DNA of 35,058 bases from Nitrososphaerota archaeon (GCA_009903775.1 WYEM01000052.1:1-35058); one strand, 5' to 3'. Positions 1-8,591 are shown, counted from the first letter of the stretch. Translations and numbers: made by a program. The notes: a model not told the origin generated them from the sequence alone.

Positions 1-2
1 TC

Positions 3-1730
3 ATGGCGGCCGTCGGCCACGAGGTGGTCCTGACGAGCGAGCCGGCCATAGCAAGCGACAGCTCGGGCTCGACGGTCCTCGGGTTCGTGAGCGCCCTCCC
101 CGAGAACGTGCTGAGCGACAGGATCGCATCCATGCTCTTCAGCGTGGAGGCCGACAGCGATGGGATCGCCAAGAGGGCGCCTTATGGCCTCGCGAAGGTG
201 GAGGCTAAGCTCCGGGAGCTGGGCATCGACGCGGTCATAGCCAGCCCGTACGAGCTGCACAAGGTGATAGGGGAGAGGACCAGGGTGGTCGGCATATACA
301 CGATGGACGGCATGGGCTACAGTTACGGCTCCGGCATCACTTACTGGATCGTCAGGCTGGCCGGAATCCCGTACGTCGGGCTGCCGTTCATAGCGAGATC
401 GTTCAGGTACGTGGTGAGGAGCGCGAACCTATCCAGGTTCAGGAGGAACTTCCGGATCGTGGTGGGGGGCCCCGCGGCCTGGCAGATAACGGACAGCGGC
501 ATGCAGGACGAGCTGGGCATAGATCACGTGTTCGAGGGCGAGTTCGAGCGCGACGGGCCGGCGTTCTTCAGGTCGCTGCTGTCGGGCGAGCCCGTGCCGC
601 GCAGGTTCTACGCGAGGCCCGCCGACGTCGAATCGGTGCCCACGATAGTGACGCCGTCCAATGGGGGGATCGTGGAGGTCACCAGGGGGTGCGGGAGGGG
701 GTGCGCCTTCTGCACGCCCAACATGAGCGGCATGATAAGGTCGTTCCCCTTCGACGGCCACATAGACAGGGAGATAATATTGAACCTCGACAGGGGAGGG
801 GCCGATAACATAAACCTCCACAGCGAGGAGTACTTCAGGTACGGGGCCAGCGGGATAGACCCGCGCCCGGAGAAGGTGCTCGAGCTCACGAGGAGGGCAT
901 ATGCGCTCGTGAAGTCCCGCGGCCGCGACAAGACGATATCGACGGACTTCACGACCGCCGCGGTGGTCGTGCAGGCCCCCCAGCTCGTGAGGAGCGTCGG
1001 AGAATACATCAACGAGGGCGGGCGGCGCACGTTCATAGAGATGGGGATAGAGACGGGCTCGCCGACCCTGATCGAGAGGTACATGAGGGGGAAGGCCCTG
1101 CCGTACAGGCCCGTGGAATACCCCGAGGTCGTCGAGCGCGCGATCGGAATCCTGAACGACAGCGGGTGGATAGTCGTGGGCACCATGATACTGAACTTCC
1201 CCGGGGAGACGGACGACGACATCATAGCTGACCTCGAGCTCCTGGACAGGCTGAAGGGGCTGAGGGTCGTGACTTTCCCCCTGCCCCTCATACCGGTCGC
1301 GGCCTTCAGGAGGAGGGGCTTCACCGCGCTGGACGACATCCTGGAGGACCCGCTGAGGAGGGAGTTCGTGCTCAGGGCGCTCCACAAGGCGTTCGATGAC
1401 CTGAGCGAGGGCGTCAGGATGGTGGCCGCGGGAGTGAGGGACCCGCTGAAGAGGGCGGGGATAATTGCCGCGGGGCTCGTGCTGCTCAGCCTGGTCAGGC
1501 GCCGCTACGCCGCGCAGCTGGGCTCCTTGGCGATCCCCCGGCCGGTCCACTCCAGTCCCGGCCAGCGCGTCGGCGTCTCGGTGCCGTCCACCCGCCGAGC
1601 GACCACGCGGGTCTTCCGCGCGAGGGACGGGCCTCATCGAGTTCCTTGGCAGACGGTGCGGCTCAACGCGATGGCGGGGCGCTCAAGTCGATGTTCAGGC
1701 GATCGGTCCTCGCGGCCGCGCCCATTATGA
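3..1730 (+). CDS. B12-binding-domain radical SAM protein (5' end possibly cut)
   Basis: Probable cobalamin-dependent radical SAM enzyme; the reaction is unknown. Residues 1-200 have the alpha/beta pattern of a B12-binding-like domain (LRELGIDAVI, IVVGGPAAW). The cluster motif CGRGCAFC (CX3CX2C) follows TRG near residue 230, then the rest of the radical SAM barrel (GIETGSPTLIERY, MILNFPGETDDD). The first ATG lies at base 3, so the true start may be upstream of the window. Recognisable sequence ends near residue 500 (VLLSLVRRRY). The last ~75 residues are Arg/Ser/Pro-rich, look unlike a protein domain, and may come from a frameshift or lost stop. A T-rich run about 60 bp past the stop could terminate transcription. 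Class certain, substrate not. Confidence 0.85.
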   Translation: MAAVGHEVVLTSEPAIASDSSGSTVLGFVSALPENVLSDRIASMLFSVEADSDGIAKRAPYGLAKVEAKLRELGIDAVIASPYELHKVIGERTRVVGIYTMDGMGYSYGSGITYWIVRLAGIPYVGLPFIARSFRYVVRSANLSRFRRNFRIVVGGPAAWQITDSGMQDELGIDHVFEGEFERDGPAFFRSLLSGEPVPRRFYARPADVESVPTIVTPSNGGIVEVTRGCGRGCAFCTPNMSGMIRSFPFDGHIDREIILNLDRGGADNINLHSEEYFRYGASGIDPRPEKVLELTRRAYALVKSRGRDKTISTDFTTAAVVVQAPQLVRSVGEYINEGGRRTFIEMGIETGSPTLIERYMRGKALPYRPVEYPEVVERAIGILNDSGWIVVGTMILNFPGETDDDIIADLELLDRLKGLRVVTFPLPLIPVAAFRRRGFTALDDILEDPLRREFVLRALHKAFDDLSEGVRMVAAGVRDPLKRAGIIAAGLVLLSLVRRRYAAQLGSLAIPRPVHSSPGQRVGVSVPSTRRATTRVFRARDGPHRVPWQTVRLNAMAGRSSRCSGDRSSRPRPL

Positions 1731-1788
1731 GGGTCCTCCTCATGGCGCGGTTCGCCGGCTGGAGGAACATGCTCCACCTGGCGCTGTG

Positions 1789-1804
1789 CCTTTTACTTTT
1801 TTGG
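1789..1804 (+). terminator. T-rich run after the radical SAM gene
   Basis: CCTTTTACTTTTTTGG stands out in GC-rich surroundings about 60 bp downstream of the radical SAM stop. Archaeal transcription commonly ends at such T-runs. Position is the only support. Confidence 0.4.
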
Positions 1805-1811
1805 AGTTTGG

Positions 1812-1970
1812 GGAGCTCCGTTACCTCAAGCAGATCGATGAATCTAGATCCAAGGAGCGTCGCTCCGCCTCCACGGAACCTCGGCTGGAAGCATCCGAGG
1901 GGACATTCTGGGGGTGCGGGCGCCGCCGCATGGAGGCTCTCGCAGGGGGCTTGGAAGGCATCGAGGGGCA
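1812..1970 (+). mobile_element. Relic of an IS end (related to the element at 21904)
   Basis: GCTCCGTTACCTCAAGC followed by ATCGATGAATCTAGATCC matches the left end of the intact-ended element at 21904 (GCTCCGTTACCTTAAGC, ATCGATGAGTCTAAATCC) with a few substitutions. Similarity fades after about 50 bp. A weak right-end-like stretch (GGGCTTGGAAGGCATCGAGG) lies near 1947-1966. No transposase coding remains. The left end is clear; the right boundary is a guess. Apart from this relic and the T-run, nothing else is recognisable in 1731-1990. Confidence 0.5.
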
Positions 1971-1992
1971 TCGGTTAAATATTATAACATAA

Positions 1993-2001
1993 TGTTTAAA
2001 T
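1993..2001 (+). promoter_or_regulatory. TATA box of the rubrerythrin gene
   Basis: The AT-rich TGTTTAAAT lies 25-32 bp upstream of the ATG at 2025, which suggests a leaderless transcript. Confidence 0.6.
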
Positions 2002-2024
2002 GAACTCCTGTCCAATATAGCGCA

Positions 2025-2594
2025 ATGTCGGAGGAAGGCGGCCACCTGACCATGAGCCAGGACGCGCTGGTGTCCGCGCACGGCGGCGAGTCCATGGCGC
2101 ACGTCAGATACCTAATATTCGCCGAGCAGGCCGAGAAGGAGGGGTTCAAGAACGTCGCCAGGCTGTTCCGCGCGATCGCCTATGCCGAGCAGGTGCACGC
2201 GAGGAACCACTACCAGAGGCTATCCAAGTTCAAGGACTCGTTCAAGGTCGTGGCAGGGGCGCCGTTCGGTCCCGGGGACACCAGAAAGAACCTGGAGCTG
2301 GCGATAATGGGCGAGCAATTCGAGGTGGAGCAGATGTACCCATCGTACATCGAGACCGCGAAGCTGCTGAACGACAAGTCGGCGGAGATCAGCTTCAGGT
2401 ACGCCCTGGCGGCCGAGAAGATACACCTGGAGCTCTACAGGAAGGCCCTCGAGTACGTCGCCAAGGGGCAGGACATGCCGCTCGACGGATACGTGTGGAT
2501 ATGCCCGGTGTGCGGCCACACGTACGTGGGGAAGGAGCCGCCCGCCAAGTGCCCCATATGCAACGCCCTGGGGAAGGACTTCCAGAGATTCTAA
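2025..2594 (+). CDS. Rubrerythrin
   Basis: Cytoplasmic non-haem diiron protein with a rubredoxin-like tail, of the family that reduces hydrogen peroxide in anaerobes. The N-terminal four-helix bundle supplies carboxylate/His ligands (GESMAHVRYLIFAEQAEKEG, AEQVHARNHY, later GEQFEVEQMYPSYIETAK and AAEKIHLELY). The C-terminal domain has paired CX2C knuckles (CPVCGH near residue 160, CPICNA near 176) for one Fe(SCys)4. At 189 aa it is full length. The ATG sits 25-30 bp after a TATA box, so this start is well supported. It stands alone. It implies an anaerobic or microaerophilic host exposed to peroxide. Confidence 0.95.
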   Translation: MSEEGGHLTMSQDALVSAHGGESMAHVRYLIFAEQAEKEGFKNVARLFRAIAYAEQVHARNHYQRLSKFKDSFKVVAGAPFGPGDTRKNLELAIMGEQFEVEQMYPSYIETAKLLNDKSAEISFRYALAAEKIHLELYRKALEYVAKGQDMPLDGYVWICPVCGHTYVGKEPPAKCPICNALGKDFQRF

Positions 2595-2740
2595 TGGTGA
2601 ATCGCGCCCCGATTTCATGGAAATGCTCGACTAAACCTGAGGAACTCCGCTCCGGGACCGGGTACCTACGTAAATAATTTGGTTAGGCTTAAGCGCGCAA
2701 CAGGTCGCGGCCGCGTCCATCGCATTGCTCCTCAGGGGGA

Positions 2741-2818
2741 GGGCCGAGTACCTGGCCCGCCCCCGGGTAGGGATTCCCGAGGGACCTCTACCGAACTCGC
2801 GTGGGATGCGAGCCCTCG
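2741..2818 (+). other. Cluster of hairpins in the rubrerythrin-MFS gap
   Basis: The 340-bp gap 2595-2934 holds no convincing gene. It has an AT-rich box near 2668-2680 and then stem-forming sequence: GGGCC/GGCCC (2741-2745/2754-2758), and a nested hairpin in which CGAGGG (2778) pairs with CCCTCG (2813) around CTCGC-GTGGGAT-GCGAG. This could be a small structured RNA or only GC-rich chance pairing. Confidence 0.25.
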
Positions 2819-2904
2819 ATGCGCCCGGTCCGGGCGTCGCCCGAGGAGCGCTCTCGATCCCGAGGCATCAGCTCAGCCTTCCGCCGCGAGATGGCGGGCA
2901 ACGC

Positions 2905-2913
2905 GTAAATATC
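2905..2913 (+). promoter_or_regulatory. TATA-like box of the MFS gene
   Basis: GTAAATATC lies about 25-30 bp upstream of the ATG at 2935. It supports that start over the upstream start at 2725 in the ORF track. Confidence 0.55.
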
Positions 2914-2934
2914 ATATCAGATATCGGGCGCGAT

Positions 2935-4662
2935 ATGGAGTACAAGTGGGTCGTCCTCACCAACACGACCCTCGGCGTCATAATGTCCTCGATGAATATG
3001 TACATAGTGCTGATATCCCTCCCCGTGATCTTCAGGGGGCTCGGGATAAACCCATTCCTCCCCGGGGAATTCGTCTACCTCCTATGGGTCCTGATGGGAT
3101 ACAGCGTCGTGATGGCGTCAGTGCTCGTCACGTTCGGCAGGATATCCGACATGTACGGGAGGGCCAGGGTCTACACGTGGGGGTTCATCGTGTTCGCCGC
3201 GGCGTCGGTGCTCCTCTCGCTGATACCGAGCGGCTCCGGGAACTCGGGGGCGCTCCTGCTGATAGTCCTGAGGCTCGTGCAGGCCGTCGGAGGGGGGCTC
3301 CTGATGGTGAACAGCACCGCGCTCCTCGCCGACGCGTTTCCACCCCGGGAGAGGGGGAAGGCGCTCGGGCTCAACCAGGCGTCGTTCATAGTGGGGTCGT
3401 TCCTCGGGCTCATACTGGGTGGCCTCCTGTCGAGCTACGACTGGCACCTGGTCTTCTTGGTGAGCGTGCCGTTCGCGGTCGCGGGCGCGCTGTGGTCGCT
3501 ATTCAGGCTCAGGAGGACCCCGGGGACCGGCGCGGTATCCCTGGACGTGGCGGGGAACCTGACGCTGGCCGCGGGCCTGCTCGCGATATCGCTCGGCCTC
3601 ACGTACGCGCTCGTGCCCTACGGGGGCTCGCAGATGGGATGGGGGAACCCGTGGGTCATCGCGTCGTTTCCGCTGGGCGCGCTCCTCTTCGTCCTCTTCG
3701 CGATCAGCGAGAGGAGGGCCAAGGCGCCTCTCTTCGACCTGTCCCTCTTCCGCGTGAGGCCATTCACCTACGGATCCATAGCGCTCTTCCTCAACTCGCT
3801 GGCGAGGGGCGCGATAATGTTCCTCGTGGTGATATGGCTCCAGGGGATATGGCTCCCGCTCCACGGATACTCTTGGGAGTCGACGCCGTTCTGGGCGGGC
3901 GTCTACATGATGCCCATGCTTATCGGGACCGTCATCATGGCCCCCATCGGGGGGACGCTGACCGACAGGTACGGCGCGAGGGCCTTCGCCACCCTCGGCA
4001 TGGTGATAATGGCCGCATCGCTCCTCGCGCTCGCCGCGCTCCCATACAATTTCAGCCTCCCCGAGTTCGAGGCCATCTTGTTCGTGAGCGGGCTGGGGGG
4101 CGGCCTCTTCTCCGCGCCGAACACGACCGCGATAATGAACTCGCTGAGGCCGCAGGACAGGGGGACCGGGAACGGCATGAGGCAGACCTTCAGCAACGTG
4201 GGATCCACGATAAGCATGGCGCTGTTCTTCTCGATGCTCATAACGTTCTTCACGATGTACGTCCCGGGGGAGATAGCGTCCGCTGCCGCGTCACATGGCC
4301 TCCCGGGCCAGGTGGCATTGTTCCTCTCCTCGATACCGGCCAGCGGCCTCCTGTTCGCTGCGTTCCTGGGGGTGAATCCCGCCTCGGCCCTTCCGCAGTC
4401 GGCGCTGGCGCTCCTCCCGCCGAGCGCCGTCCAGCTGCTGAACTCCAAGACCTTCCTCCCATCCGTGATAGGGCCGCCGTTCATGGACGCGCTGAGGATC
4501 TCGATCTACATTTCCGCGGCGCTCGTGGCTGTGGGCGCGATGTTCTCGTGGATGAGGGGCGGGAAGTTCGTCTACGAGGAATCCGGGGCCTCCGAGCGGG
4601 CTCCTAATCCCACTCCAGCGAATGCCTCCAGTTCACGAGGGCGAAGCCAATGTCGACGCTAA
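2935..4662 (+). CDS. MFS exporter, DHA2/EmrB-QacA type (14 TM)
   Basis: Proton-driven drug or metabolite exporter of the inner membrane. I place the start at MEYKWVVLTN: a TATA box precedes it, and the 70 residues added by the track's start are Pro/Arg-rich without membrane character. The 575 aa contain about 14 hydrophobic segments. Family motifs include the loop 2-3 signature GRISDMYGRARVYTWG, the TM4-TM5 stretch LRLVQAVGGGLLMVNSTALLADAFPPRERGKALG, and a related second-half motif GGTLTDRYGARAFATLG. A roughly 90-residue extracytoplasmic insertion lies before the last TM. The C-terminus is polar. Substrate unknown. It appears monocistronic and converges on cobT. Confidence 0.85.
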   Translation: MEYKWVVLTNTTLGVIMSSMNMYIVLISLPVIFRGLGINPFLPGEFVYLLWVLMGYSVVMASVLVTFGRISDMYGRARVYTWGFIVFAAASVLLSLIPSGSGNSGALLLIVLRLVQAVGGGLLMVNSTALLADAFPPRERGKALGLNQASFIVGSFLGLILGGLLSSYDWHLVFLVSVPFAVAGALWSLFRLRRTPGTGAVSLDVAGNLTLAAGLLAISLGLTYALVPYGGSQMGWGNPWVIASFPLGALLFVLFAISERRAKAPLFDLSLFRVRPFTYGSIALFLNSLARGAIMFLVVIWLQGIWLPLHGYSWESTPFWAGVYMMPMLIGTVIMAPIGGTLTDRYGARAFATLGMVIMAASLLALAALPYNFSLPEFEAILFVSGLGGGLFSAPNTTAIMNSLRPQDRGTGNGMRQTFSNVGSTISMALFFSMLITFFTMYVPGEIASAAASHGLPGQVALFLSSIPASGLLFAAFLGVNPASALPQSALALLPPSAVQLLNSKTFLPSVIGPPFMDALRISIYISAALVAVGAMFSWMRGGKFVYEESGASERAPNPTPANASSSRGRSQCRR

Positions 4663-4755
4663 CCCGTGGTGGCCTGCGACTGCGTCGTAAGCGGCCGCTG
4701 GCCTCCGAAGGAGCTGCAGATCTACAGATCTACTTGCGGGAATACATTAATTATT

Positions 4756-5991
4756 CTAGAAAAGCATTGCTTGGCGCGTCCATCGATGGGGCGAGCGGCG
4801 CCCGAGCGCTCGCCGCGGATGCCCCGCAGATCGCCGACCCATCGCGCCCCGACGCGCCGCCCTCCGGGACCCGTGCCCCCTGCGCCGCGCGACCCACCCA
4901 TCTGATTGGGGAGCGGAGGCGCTTTGAGGACCTCGAGGGGTATCTGGCGCCGATGTCCGCGAATCGGCACGGCGACGACCGCTGCCGGGTGATCGTCGCG
5001 CGGGCCGCGCCCTCCCCAGCAGCCCCTCGAGCTCCCCCTCCACGATCCCCAGGGCGTCGAGCCCCATGCCCTCCGCGCGGATCAGCGCGTACCCCATGGC
5101 CACGCCCTCCTTGACGTACCCCCTCTCGAAGGCCCTGAGCCCCTCCATGCGCGACCCGGCGAACGAAGTCCTGGAGTGCTCGACCGCCCCCACGCCCACC
5201 TCCCTCGCGAGGCCGAGCAGGTCCGACTCCGGGTCCTCCACTATCCACCTGGTGGTCAGGATCCTCAGCCTGCCCGCGTCCCCTCCCATGGCCCTGTAGA
5301 GGGCGGCCGCGGCCGCCATCTGGGTGCCGCCCGCGAGCGCGACCTCGCCGCCGGACTCTGCGGCGCCGAGGGCGATCGCCGCCAGCGCCAGGTGCACGGG
5401 GTCCCCGACCTCGGCCGCCGCTGAAATGGCGTCCAGCGGAGGGGATATGCGCGATACCGCCTCGCGCACCACCGCCTCCTTCAGCGCCTTCGGGTTGCGG
5501 GGGGCGGCGCTGCTGGTCCTCCCCCAGGCGTCGTATCCCAGGGCTATGAGGATCGCCATGGCGGTCGTGGTGCCGCCCGGCATGGACTCCCCCAGGACCA
5601 GCCTTCCGAGGGGCGCTAGCTGGGACCCCAGGAGGCGGGCGTTGGCCGCCAGCTCCTCGGCCGCCGCGCGCGGCATTGCCCCGCGCCTTATGTCCCCTCC
5701 CGGGACCCCGCCGAGGGCGACGCGCGGCACCCTGGGCGGGACCCTGGATCCGGCGTCCACGACGACCTTGGGGACGCCCGCGGTGAGGGCCCTGGTGATG
5801 ACCGCGGGGGTCGGAATCCCATCGGGCGTCGTGGGCACGACGCCGAGGGTCCGGGTCCTCCCGAGCAGCAGGTACTCGGCGTCAAGCGCCGGCGTGTAGT
5901 GGGTGGCCTCCGGGCTGGGGCCGGCGATCGAGATCCCCGGAATCAGGGAGACGTCGGTCGTCCCCACGACGAGGACGAGCACGTCGCGCAC
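4756..5991 (-). CDS. cobT: Archaeal-type CobT (NaMN:base phosphoribosyltransferase) with run-on tail
   Basis: Likely activates the lower-ligand base for cobamide assembly by transfer to nicotinate mononucleotide, as in the archaeal CobT/UPF0284 family. Visible motifs are VVPTTPDGIPTPAVITRALTA, GESMPGGTTTAMA, LALAGGTQMAAAAAL and a late EGLRAFERGYVKEGVAMGYAL block. The GTG start at 5991 follows CTCATTAGG about 25 bp upstream. The family-like part is about 329 residues. The ORF then continues through about 80 Arg/Ser/Pro-rich residues to a TAG in the first AT-rich patch, so this tail is probably not native. With BtuFCD and a B12-binding radical SAM enzyme in the window, cobamide use is plausible. 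Confidence 0.85.
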   Translation of the reverse strand: MRDVLVLVVGTTDVSLIPGISIAGPSPEATHYTPALDAEYLLLGRTRTLGVVPTTPDGIPTPAVITRALTAGVPKVVVDAGSRVPPRVPRVALGGVPGGDIRRGAMPRAAAEELAANARLLGSQLAPLGRLVLGESMPGGTTTAMAILIALGYDAWGRTSSAAPRNPKALKEAVVREAVSRISPPLDAISAAAEVGDPVHLALAAIALGAAESGGEVALAGGTQMAAAAALYRAMGGDAGRLRILTTRWIVEDPESDLLGLAREVGVGAVEHSRTSFAGSRMEGLRAFERGYVKEGVAMGYALIRAEGMGLDALGIVEGELEGLLGRARPARRSPGSGRRRADSRTSAPDTPRGPQSASAPQSDGWVARRRGHGSRRAARRGAMGRRSAGHPRRALGRRSPHRWTRQAMLF

Positions 5992-7046
5992 GGGGGGCGG
6001 CGCCAGCCGCGCCTAATGAGCGTTCGGCTCAGCGGCGCCCGCCGACCAGGTAGCCGCCGAACGCGAGGGCCCAGAGGAGGACCGGGTACACTATCATCCT
6101 CTCCATCCCCCCGGGGCCCAGGCCCATGTAGTACTGGCCCGCGTAGAGCACCAGCGAGGCGAGGGCGGCCGCGCCCAGGACGGCGGACGCCGCCCCGAGG
6201 CCGCGCGGCTGCGCGCCGTACGAGAACAGCGCCGCGAGGCCCCCGAACAGGAATGTCACCAGCGAGAAGATCGTGTGGAGCCCGTGTGGGGAGCCCTCCG
6301 GGAACAGGCCGACGCCGATGGCGCCGACGCCCGCCAGGATCACTGCGACCGTGAACGGCCTCCTCATGGCCCCCAGCAGGAGGGCGCCCGCCGTCGCCAC
6401 GAGCGCGCCGAGGATGATTATGGAGGAGTTGAAGATCGGGGCCGTGGCCCCGACGCCCAGGTCGCTTATGTAGTTCGAGTGGACGCTGTATCCGGGGCTC
6501 AGGGCCTCCGAGATCACCATCGAGATTATGAACTGCATGGTCCCGAGCGAGACCAGGTAGCCCGCCAGCCTGACGCGGTCCACCGGGGATGGCGGGCGCG
6601 GGCCCCGATAAACGTTGCGACGCCGCGCGTCGCTTCACGACCAGGACGGGCCTCCTGGACCTCGTCACTATACCCATCGAGACGCTGCCCAGGAGAGCCC
6701 TCTTCAGCGCCGAGAGCCCCCTGCTGCCCGTCACTATCAGGTCCGCGCCGATAGAGTCGGCGTGCTGCAGCACCGCCTCCACAGGATCCCCCACCAGCAC
6801 GGATCCCTCCGCCTCCACCCCCCTGGACCTCGCGGCGGCGACCGCCTCGCCGACCTCGCGCTCCGCGCGCTCCCTCATCTCCCCGATCAGCCTGTCATCG
6901 AGCTCGAGCCCGACCAGGGTCCCCGTGTCCACGACCTTGACCACGTGGAGGCTGGCGCCGCAGGCCGCAGCCAGGTCCACCGCGACGCCGAGGGCCCTCC
7001 TGGCGTTCTCCGATCCGTCGTATGCCAGGAGCAGTCTGCCGAGCAT
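5943..7046 (-). CDS. Universal stress protein (UspA); native part about 6620-7046
   Basis: Cytoplasmic nucleotide-binding stress protein. Residues 1-140 form one complete Usp domain: N-terminal LLLAYDGSENARRAL and the ATP-binding signature GSRGLSALKRALLGS (GX2GX9GS), then RRPVLVVK, where most family members stop. Here no in-frame stop follows. The frame continues to 5943, running over the DUF998-like gene in another register, so the coordinates given are those of the literal ORF while the real protein is probably about 140-150 aa. The ATG at 7046 has a TATA-like GATTTAAGG (minus strand) 25-33 bp upstream. It is divergent from the NRAMP-like gene. Confidence 0.8.
   Translation of the reverse strand: MLGRLLLAYDGSENARRALGVAVDLAAACGASLHVVKVVDTGTLVGLELDDRLIGEMRERAEREVGEAVAAARSRGVEAEGSVLVGDPVEAVLQHADSIGADLIVTGSRGLSALKRALLGSVSMGIVTRSRRPVLVVKRRAASQRLSGPAPAIPGGPRQAGGLPGLARDHAVHNLDGDLGGPEPRIQRPLELHKRPGRRGHGPDLQLLHNHPRRARGDGGRPPAGGHEEAVHGRSDPGGRRRHRRRPVPGGLPTRAPHDLLAGDIPVRGPRGAVLVRRAAARPRGGVRRPGRGRPRLAGALRGPVLHGPGPRGDGEDDSVPGPPLGPRVRRLPGRRAPLSRTLIRRGWRRPPCATCSSSSWGRPTSP
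6029..6583 (-). CDS. DUF998-like integral membrane protein
   Basis: 184-aa protein with about six hydrophobic segments resembling DUF998. The early SNYISDLGVG motif after TM1 and a mid-protein GLFPEGSPHGLHTIFSLVTF segment are characteristic. No biochemical role is established that I can rely on. The start is GTG at 6583 and the stop TGA at 6029. It lies just downstream of uspA on the same strand, and the uspA frame runs on across it without a stop. GTTTATCGG before the start may serve as its own weak promoter. Confidence 0.75.
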   Translation of the reverse strand: MDRVRLAGYLVSLGTMQFIISMVISEALSPGYSVHSNYISDLGVGATAPIFNSSIIILGALVATAGALLLGAMRRPFTVAVILAGVGAIGVGLFPEGSPHGLHTIFSLVTFLFGGLAALFSYGAQPRGLGAASAVLGAAALASLVLYAGQYYMGLGPGGMERMIVYPVLLWALAFGGYLVGGRR

Positions 7047-7070
7047 CGCCCCGATGTGCGGGGGCGGATC

Positions 7071-7080
7071 CTTAAATCGA
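7071..7080 (-). promoter_or_regulatory. TATA box of uspA
   Basis: On the minus strand, TCGATTTAAG lies 25-34 bp upstream of the ATG at 7046. Confidence 0.5.
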
Positions 7081-7127
7081 GTTCCATCGCCATCTGGGCG
7101 ACGGCGCGCCCCTCCGCGCTCCGGCGA

Positions 7128-7141
7128 CTAACAATTATTAG
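7128..7141 (+). promoter_or_regulatory. TATA box and CTAA-N6-TTAG repeat of the NRAMP-like gene
   Basis: CTAACAATTATTAG combines an AT-rich box about 25 bp before the GTG at 7163 with short inverted arms CTAA/TTAG. The arms loosely recall the CAATTAG/CTAATTG palindrome at the DtxR-type gene (16197). Shared control is only a suggestion. Confidence 0.4.
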
Positions 7142-7162
7142 CGCGGGGCCCGCCGCCCGCGC

Positions 7163-8365
7163 GTGGACCGGCGCGGGGGACCCAGGGTCTCCTTCGGGCC
7201 GTCGTGGATAGCTCTCCTGACGGAGGTCGATACCGCATCGATAGTGACCGGGCTGCAGGTGGGGGCCGCGCAGGGCTGCCTGATGGCGCTCGCCGCGCTC
7301 GCGCTGGCCGTGCCGCTCTTCTTCGTGCACGAGGTGGCGGGCTCCATGGGTCCGGCGTCCGGGATGGGCTTGGGAGGCGCCCTCAGGAAGCTCTTCGGGG
7401 CGAGGGCCGCGTACGCATTCGCGCTCCTGATGTCACTATCGGACGTCGTGGGCTATGCGGCGCAGTACGCGGGCATAGCCCTCGCGCTGCGCATGATGGG
7501 GCTGCCGGTCGTCCCCGGGCTCCTGGCCGCGCTGCTGGCCACCGTGGCGATAGCGCGGCGGTCCGGCAGCTGGCATCTGAGGGCGGCGCTGCTCGTGCTG
7601 AGCGCGTTCCTGGTCGGCACCGTGATGGCGTCTGCGGCCGGCTCCTTCACCCTTCTGGCGCGCTCCTGCACGTCGGGAGGGCCAAGGCCGGGCGCGCAGT
7701 TCTACTTCATGCTGGCGGCCCTGGCCGGGGCGACGATATCGCCGTGGTCGATAGCGTTTCACTCCGGGGCCCGGAGGATCCGCGCGGAGACGCGCGCCCT
7801 GAGGGCGGAGGTGCTGGCCGGGTCCCTGGCTTCCCAGGCGATAATAGCCATGGCGATAATCACCGGCGCTGCCCTCGGCGGAACTTTGTCGCCCGGGAAC
7901 CTCGCCGGCGCCCTCAGGCCGCTCGGCCATGTGGCGCCGTACGTGCTCGGCGCCGGGTTCATCGGAGGAAGCCTGCTGGCGCTCGCAGCGATATCGCTGT
8001 CATCCACGTGGAGGACCATAGGGGTCCTCGGGGCCAGGAGGGGGGCGGCTGTGTTCGAGCTGACGCCGGTGATCGAGGGAGGGGCGGCCATGGCGGTGGT
8101 CGTCATCGCGGGGAATCCGATAGACCTCATGGTGGACCTCATGGTGGCCGTGACACTGATGCTGCTGCCGCAGCTCTACCTGCTGGGGCGCGTGGCCTCG
8201 GAGGAGATCATGGGCCAGCACAGGCTCAGGGGGCTCAGGGCGCTGGCATACTGGCTCTCCTCCGCATTCATAGCGCTGAGCGGCGCGCTCGCCGTTGCTA
8301 TGACCGTTAACTATCCAGCCCTCGCGGCAGGGCTTCCCGCCTCACGGCCGCGCCCTGCCCGCTGA
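7163..8365 (+). CDS. NRAMP-family divalent metal transporter
   Basis: Probable Mn2+/Fe2+ importer of the cytoplasmic membrane. The N-terminal segment WIALLTEVDTASIVTGLQVGA occupies the position of the NRAMP TM1 metal-site motif, with EVDTAS in place of the classical DPGN. ATISPWSIAFHSGA matches the unwound TM6 motif. About 11 hydrophobic segments fit the family's LeuT-like fold, and 400 aa is normal. The GTG start at 7163 lies about 22-25 bp after an AT-rich box. The altered TM1 motif means metal choice cannot be assumed. A DtxR/MntR-type regulator sits 9 kb away. The 264 bp after the stop show nothing recognisable except the next promoter. Confidence 0.8.
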   Translation: MDRRGGPRVSFGPSWIALLTEVDTASIVTGLQVGAAQGCLMALAALALAVPLFFVHEVAGSMGPASGMGLGGALRKLFGARAAYAFALLMSLSDVVGYAAQYAGIALALRMMGLPVVPGLLAALLATVAIARRSGSWHLRAALLVLSAFLVGTVMASAAGSFTLLARSCTSGGPRPGAQFYFMLAALAGATISPWSIAFHSGARRIRAETRALRAEVLAGSLASQAIIAMAIITGAALGGTLSPGNLAGALRPLGHVAPYVLGAGFIGGSLLALAAISLSSTWRTIGVLGARRGAAVFELTPVIEGGAAMAVVVIAGNPIDLMVDLMVAVTLMLLPQLYLLGRVASEEIMGQHRLRGLRALAYWLSSAFIALSGALAVAMTVNYPALAAGLPASRPRPAR

Positions 8366-8591
8366 AAGCGAGTAGAGGGCGGAGCCCCAGGATCATGAGC
8401 CCGCCCTCGTCGGGGGCGCGGCCTCCCGGGGTGCCCCTTCACCTCAGCCTGGTCCCCCACGGCCTCGAAGACTCCCATGCCCCGACAGCGCCCTCCCGAT
8501 GTGCGCCGCACGCGACCGCCGCTCCGCCCCGGGCGGCGCAGGGTGCCGCGCCCATCCATCCCGCCTTTGCGCGCTGAAAATCGCGCGAAAA

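Noticed and set aside
1646-1978. 110-aa ORF with a hydrophobic segment after the radical SAM gene
   Set aside because: No promoter, overlaps the preceding ORF and an IS relic. It could be a displaced C-terminus after a frameshift, but I cannot show that.
2679-4607. 642-aa ORF overlapping the MFS gene
   Set aside because: It is Arg/Pro/Gly/His-rich without hydrophobic pattern and lies in another frame of a clear 14-TM protein; a GC-driven shadow.
4650-5114. 154-aa plus-strand ORF after the MFS gene (…RRRFEDLEGYLAPMS…)
   Set aside because: A short stretch faintly resembles an IS transposase C-terminus, but there are no ends, no DDE motif, and it overlaps the cobT tail.
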